This document shows, piece by piece, positions 9,919 to 12,867 of a stretch of 12,867 nt of DNA. Made by a program: the position numbers and the translations under genes. This DNA is from Gammaproteobacteria bacterium. GTDB lineage: Bacteria; Pseudomonadota; Gammaproteobacteria; Xanthomonadales; Xanthomonadaceae. The DNA is taken from the NCBI GenBank assembly GCA_026398715.1, contig JAPLSI010000186.1, positions 1 to 12,867 of the forward strand. Reading direction: 5' to 3'. Position 1 is the stretch's first letter, and each line of letters opens with the position of its first letter. The notes below the pieces were generated by a model. The model saw only the letters and a program-made list of their open reading frames with translations. It ran no database searches and was not told the origin of the DNA.

Positions 9919-11150
9919 ATCGCAAAGGTGACAAAGCACTGATCGTCGGTCTCGACATCGGCACCTCGAAAATAACCGCACTCGTTGGCGAGTACTCGCC
10001 CGGGCAGGAAATCGAAGTGATCGGCATCGGCTCGCACGAATCGCGCGGCATGAAACGCGGCGTGGTGGTGGACATCGAGTCCACCGTGCAGTCCATCCAG
10101 CGCGCCATCGAAGAGGCCGAGCTGATGGCCGGCTGCGAGATCCGATCGGTGTACGCCTCGGTGTCGGGCAGCCACACGCTGTGCCGCAACTCGCCCGGCA
10201 TCGTGCCGGTGGTCGGTGGCGAAGTGACTTATGCGGACCTGGACCGAGTGCTGGAAGCGGCCAAGGCCGTCGCCGTGCCCGCCGACCAGCGCATCCTGCA
10301 CGCCATCGCCCAGGAATACATCGTAGACAACTCGCAGGAAGGCATCCGCAATCCGGTCGGCATGTCGGCGGTGCGCCTTGAAGTGCGCGCGCACCTGGTG
10401 ACTTGTGCAGTGAGTGCGGCGGCCAACATCACCAAGTGCGTCAACCGCTGCGGCCTGCAGGTGGACGACCTGATCCTTAGCTCGGTCGCGAGCAGCACCG
10501 CCGTGTTGACCGCGGACGAGCGCGAACTCGGCGTCGTGCTGGTGGACATCGGCGCGGGCACCACCGACATCGCCGTATTCGTGCAGGGCGCGATAAGGCA
10601 CACAGCTTCGCTACCGATCGCCGGCGACCAGGTGACCAATGACATCGCGCACCTGTTGCGCACGCCCACGCCCGAAGCCGAACAGATCAAGGTCCGCTAC
10701 GCCTGCGCGCTGGCGCAACTGGCGACCGCGGAAGAAAGCATCCAGGTACCGAGCGTCGGCGACCGTCCGCCGCGCCGGCTGGCACGACAGGCCCTCGCCG
10801 AGGCGGTGCAGAACCGCTACGAGGAAATTTTCGAAATGGTGCAGGCCGAACTGCGCCGTTCCGGGTTCGAGGAACTGGTCCGCGCCGGCATGGTGCTGAC
10901 CGGTGGGTCCTCGCGCATGGAAGGCGTGGTCGAGCTTGCCGAAGAAATGCTGCACATGCCCGTTCGCGTCGGCATTCCGCAGCACGTCAGCGGCCTGGGC
11001 GAGGTCGTTGGCAATCCGGTGCACGCCACCGGCGTGGGGCTGCTGCTGTGGGGCAGCCAGCTCGAGCATCCGCATCGACCGCGGATCAATACAGGCAAGG
11101 CAGGGACGCTCTTCAGCAAATTGAAAACCTGGTATCGCGGCGAGTTCTAA
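9915..11150 (+). CDS. ftsA: FtsA, actin-like membrane anchor of the Z ring
   Basis: FtsA is an actin-fold ATPase that ties FtsZ filaments to the cytoplasmic membrane and signals to the divisome. It has 411 residues (E. coli 420). The phosphate-1 motif GLDIGTSKITALVGE starts at residue 12. The phosphate-2 motif DIGAGTTD is at 211-218, and the adenosine-region LTGGSSRMEG is near residue 330. The protein ends in LFSKLKTWYRGEF, matching the C-terminal amphipathic membrane-targeting helix. The ATG at 9915 overlaps the ftsQ stop as ATGA; the ribosome binding site is weak (AGG at 9905-9907), so translation may depend on coupling to ftsQ. The frame stays open upstream to 9129, but that stretch is out-of-frame ddlB/ftsQ sequence and not a longer FtsA. 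The gene is followed by the first intergenic gap of the cluster. Confidence 0.97.
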   Translation: MNRKGDKALIVGLDIGTSKITALVGEYSPGQEIEVIGIGSHESRGMKRGVVVDIESTVQSIQRAIEEAELMAGCEIRSVYASVSGSHTLCRNSPGIVPVVGGEVTYADLDRVLEAAKAVAVPADQRILHAIAQEYIVDNSQEGIRNPVGMSAVRLEVRAHLVTCAVSAAANITKCVNRCGLQVDDLILSSVASSTAVLTADERELGVVLVDIGAGTTDIAVFVQGAIRHTASLPIAGDQVTNDIAHLLRTPTPEAEQIKVRYACALAQLATAEESIQVPSVGDRPPRRLARQALAEAVQNRYEEIFEMVQAELRRSGFEELVRAGMVLTGGSSRMEGVVELAEEMLHMPVRVGIPQHVSGLGEVVGNPVHATGVGLLLWGSQLEHPHRPRINTGKAGTLFSKLKTWYRGEF

Positions 11151-11171
11151 ATTTCAAACGTTCAAAGAAAA

Positions 11172-11186
11172 CACCCCCTAAGGCAT
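11172..11186 (+). repeat. Upstream arm of inverted repeat flanking ftsZ
   Basis: CACCCCCTAAGGCAT lies in the ftsA-ftsZ spacer, ending 5 nt before the ftsZ ribosome binding site. Its reverse complement is found at 12503-12518 after ftsZ with a single extra base. As RNA the two could form 8 bp (11172-11179 with 12511-12518) plus 7 bp (11180-11186 with 12503-12509) around one bulged A at 12510. The match is seen directly; any function is inference. Confidence 0.6.
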
Positions 11187-11191
11187 AAAAC

Positions 11192-11196
11192 GAGGA
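11192..11196 (+). promoter_or_regulatory. Ribosome binding site of ftsZ
   Basis: GAGGA lies 8 nt before the ATG at 11205 in an A-rich leader. It allows ftsZ to be translated independently of ftsA, unlike the overlapping genes upstream. Confidence 0.75.
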
Positions 11197-11204
11197 ATAC
11201 GAAC

Positions 11205-12470
11205 ATGGCACTTTTCGAATTGGTTGAACGACTGGCACCCAATGCCGTCATCAAGGTCATCGGCGTGGGCGGCGGCGGTGGCAACGCCGTGGCGCACATG
11301 GTCAACGCGGGCGTGGACGGCGTGGAGTTCATCACCGCCAACACCGACTCGCAGGCAATCAAGCAGTCCGGCGCAAAGATGCAGTTGCAGCTCGGCGGCA
11401 ATGTCACCAAGGGCCTGGGCGCAGGCGCGAATCCGGAAGTCGGCCGCCAGGCCGCACTGGAAGATCGCGAGCGCATCCTGGAAGCGCTGGATGGCGCCGA
11501 CATGGTGTTCATCACCGCCGGCATGGGCGGCGGCACCGGTACCGGCGCAGCACCGGTGGTTGCGCAGCTTGCCAAGGAGCGCGGCATCCTTACGGTGGCC
11601 GTGGTCACCAAGCCGTTCCCGTTCGAAGGCCGTCGCCGCATGCAGGTCGCGCTGAAGGGCATCGAGGAATTGGCGAATCATTGCGACTCGCTGATCACCA
11701 TCCCGAATGAAAAACTGATCACCGTGCTCGGCCGCGACGCGACCATGATGCAGGCCTTCCGCGCTGCCAACGACGTGCTGCTGGGCGCCGTGCAGGGCAT
11801 CGCCGACCTGATCGTCCGCCCGGGCCTGATCAACGTCGACTTCGCCGACGTGCGCACCGTCATGTCCGAAATGGGCCTGGCCATGATGGGCAGCGGCACC
11901 GCCCGCGGCGACGACCGCGCCCAGGCTGCCGCCGAGGCCGCCATCAGCAACCCGCTGCTGGACGAAGTGAACCTGGCCGGCGCCAATGGCGTGCTGGTCA
12001 ACATCACCGCCGGTCCGGACTTCACGATGCGCGAGTTCGACGAAGTCGGCCGGATCATCGAAGAGTTCTCGTCCGAGGACGCGACGGTCGTTATCGGTAC
12101 CGTGCTCGATCCGGACATGGCCGACGAAGTGCGCGTGACGGTGGTTGCCACGGGCCTTGGCCGCAGCGCCGCCCGCGTCCAGGTCCGCCCGGACCGCAAC
12201 GAGAACATCCGGGAAGCCCTGCGCGCCCCGGTCAAGCTGGTCCGCAACGGCACGACCGGCCTGGCCGACTTCGACGCCATGCCGCCGACCATGAACCACA
12301 ACGGCAGCCTGCCGCCCGTGGGCCTGGGCGCCCCGTCCATCAACCCCGGCCTGCGCCACAGCAGCCGCGGCACCGACGCGCCCTCCGCCCCGGCCACCGC
12401 CCTGGCCGACCTGCCGACCGACCACAGCTACCTCGACATCCCGGCCTTCCTGCGCCGCCAGGCCGACTAA
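11205..12470 (+). CDS. ftsZ: FtsZ, tubulin-like cell division GTPase
   Basis: FtsZ polymerises with GTP into the cytoplasmic ring that organises the divisome. The 421 residues carry [15 protein letters not shown] near the N terminus, the tubulin signature GGGTGTG at 108-114, and the T7 synergy loop NVDFAD at 210-215 whose two aspartates trigger GTP hydrolysis. The globular part ends around VVATGLG. A variable linker of about 90 residues rich in Pro, Gly, Ala and Ser follows. The protein ends in [13 protein letters not shown], the conserved peptide that binds FtsA and other partners. The start is set by a good ribosome binding site at 11192-11196. The gene sits 54 bp after ftsA and is the last before a hairpin. 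It is bracketed by an inverted repeat (11172-11186 and 12503-12518). Confidence 0.98.
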   Translation: MALFELVERLAPNAVIKVIGVGGGGGNAVAHMVNAGVDGVEFITANTDSQAIKQSGAKMQLQLGGNVTKGLGAGANPEVGRQAALEDRERILEALDGADMVFITAGMGGGTGTGAAPVVAQLAKERGILTVAVVTKPFPFEGRRRMQVALKGIEELANHCDSLITIPNEKLITVLGRDATMMQAFRAANDVLLGAVQGIADLIVRPGLINVDFADVRTVMSEMGLAMMGSGTARGDDRAQAAAEAAISNPLLDEVNLAGANGVLVNITAGPDFTMREFDEVGRIIEEFSSEDATVVIGTVLDPDMADEVRVTVVATGLGRSAARVQVRPDRNENIREALRAPVKLVRNGTTGLADFDAMPPTMNHNGSLPPVGLGAPSINPGLRHSSRGTDAPSAPATALADLPTDHSYLDIPAFLRRQAD

Positions 12471-12486
12471 GCTGAATTTAGCTGTA

Positions 12487-12534
12487 CCCACCGCGACCAA
12501 CCATGCCTTAAGGGGGTGGGTTGGCCGCGGTGGG
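12487..12534 (+). terminator. Hairpin after ftsZ, probable weak terminator or processing structure
   Basis: CCCACCGCGACCAACC (12487-12502) pairs with GGTTGGCCGCGGTGGG (12519-12534): 15 of 16 positions pair, with an A-C mismatch at 12496/12525 and a 16-nt loop. It starts 16 nt after the ftsZ stop. Only three T residues follow (GGCTTTACTG), so it is a poor match to a classical intrinsic terminator. It may terminate partially, stop 3' exonucleases, or separate ftsZ from lpxC expression. Confidence 0.6.
12503..12518 (+). repeat. Downstream arm of inverted repeat flanking ftsZ, equal to the hairpin loop
   Basis: ATGCCTTAAGGGGGTG fills exactly the 16-nt loop of the hairpin after ftsZ and is the reverse complement of 11172-11186 except for one additional base. 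It also holds the 8-nt palindrome CCTTAAGG (12506-12513). An exposed loop is the expected place for a pairing partner, which makes the coincidence notable; function is inference. Confidence 0.6.
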
Positions 12535-12663
12535 GCTTTACTGTCGGGAACTAACCCCTATATATGGAGTCCGATCACAGTCCCGGTAACCGATATCATC
12601 ATGCAGGGGAAAGCGGGACTTCCGGCAGGGACCGGCCCCGAGAGCCTGTGGTATCCTCCCCGG

Positions 12664-12672
12664 TGTTAAAAT
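12664..12672 (+). promoter_or_regulatory. Candidate extended -10 promoter element for lpxC
   Basis: TGTTAAAAT fits an extended -10 (TGn followed by TAAAAT, five of six consensus bases). No convincing -35 is seen at 16-18 nt spacing. Transcription would begin near 12679, giving a leader of about 24 nt before the lpxC ATG. The remaining spacer (12541-12660) also shows a 7-nt inverted repeat, AGTCCCG at 12579-12585 with CGGGACT at 12614-12620, but no recognised regulatory RNA. Confidence 0.4.
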
Positions 12673-12702
12673 TTCGTGTCTCCCTGTTGGGAACGCTCGC
12701 CC

Positions 12703-12867
12703 ATGGTTAAGCAACGCACGCTAAAGAACGTCATCCGCGCCACTGGCGTGGGGCTTCACAGTGGCGAAAAGGTTTACATGACCTTGCGCCCGGCAGCGCC
12801 CGACACCGGCATCGTTTTCCGCCGCACCGACTTCCCGCGTACCGTCGAGATCAAGGCGCAAGCCCAC
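12703..12867 (+). CDS. lpxC: LpxC, UDP-3-O-acyl-GlcNAc deacetylase, 5' fragment
   Basis: LpxC catalyses the committed, zinc-dependent deacetylation of lipid A synthesis in the cytoplasm. Only the first 55 residues are in the window and the gene runs off the end. The N terminus [20 protein letters not shown] and the following [18 protein letters not shown] align without gaps to the start of E. coli LpxC. The zinc ligands lie beyond the window. The ribosome binding site is weak: GGGA at 12689-12692, 10 nt before the ATG, within a small TCCC-TGTT-GGGA hairpin at 12681-12692. The 232-bp gap, the hairpin after ftsZ and a candidate extended -10 suggest that lpxC has its own promoter, as is usual at the end of the gammaproteobacterial dcw cluster. 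Confidence 0.96.
   Translation, partial: MVKQRTLKNVIRATGVGLHSGEKVYMTLRPAAPDTGIVFRRTDFPRTVEIKAQAH

Noticed and set aside
12470..12483. AGCT repeated around GAATTT just after the ftsZ stop
   Set aside because: A 4-bp stem or repeat is too short to support a function.
12537..12564. Possible sigma-70 promoter TTTACT / TATATA with 16-nt spacing downstream of the ftsZ hairpin
   Set aside because: Both boxes match only four of six bases, and it lies 139 nt from lpxC. Kept only as a weak alternative to the extended -10 at 12664-12672.

Overview
The window is a contiguous stretch of a dcw (division and cell wall) cluster with every gene on the + strand: 3' end of ftsI, murE, murF, mraY, ftsW, murG, murC, ddlB, ftsQ, ftsA, ftsZ, then the 5' end of lpxC. 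The DNA is GC-rich with uniform codon use, and I see no mobile elements, RNA genes, CRISPR arrays or sign of recent transfer. Together lpxC (lipid A synthesis), the meso-DAP-type MurE signature and the gammaproteobacterial gene order point to a Gram-negative gammaproteobacterium. The absence of murD between mraY and ftsW, with the GC content and protein wording, suggests Lysobacterales (Xanthomonadales). This placement is an inference and was not checked by a search.

Bases 1-11150 form one tightly packed coding block. All nine junctions from ftsI/murE to ftsQ/ftsA overlap: seven 4-nt ATGA/GTGA overlaps, one 1-nt TGATG, and one 11-nt overlap. This implies one polycistronic transcript with translational coupling. 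The first gap is the 54-bp ftsA-ftsZ spacer, and the second is the 232-bp ftsZ-lpxC spacer. The latter carries a strong hairpin and a candidate promoter for lpxC.

The genes supply most of peptidoglycan precursor synthesis and the core divisome. MurC, MurE and MurF (with DdlB making D-Ala-D-Ala) build UDP-MurNAc-pentapeptide. MraY and MurG make lipid I and lipid II. FtsW and FtsI polymerise and crosslink septal glycan. FtsQ, FtsA and FtsZ scaffold the division ring. The D-glutamate-adding step (MurD) is not encoded here.

I found no previously undescribed gene system. The two observations most worth following up are the missing murD, which fits the known alternative MurD2/MurL route of Xanthomonas, and a 15-of-16-nt inverted repeat that flanks ftsZ. 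One copy sits just upstream of the ftsZ ribosome binding site and the other forms exactly the loop of the hairpin after ftsZ, so the two ends of the ftsZ transcript could pair.
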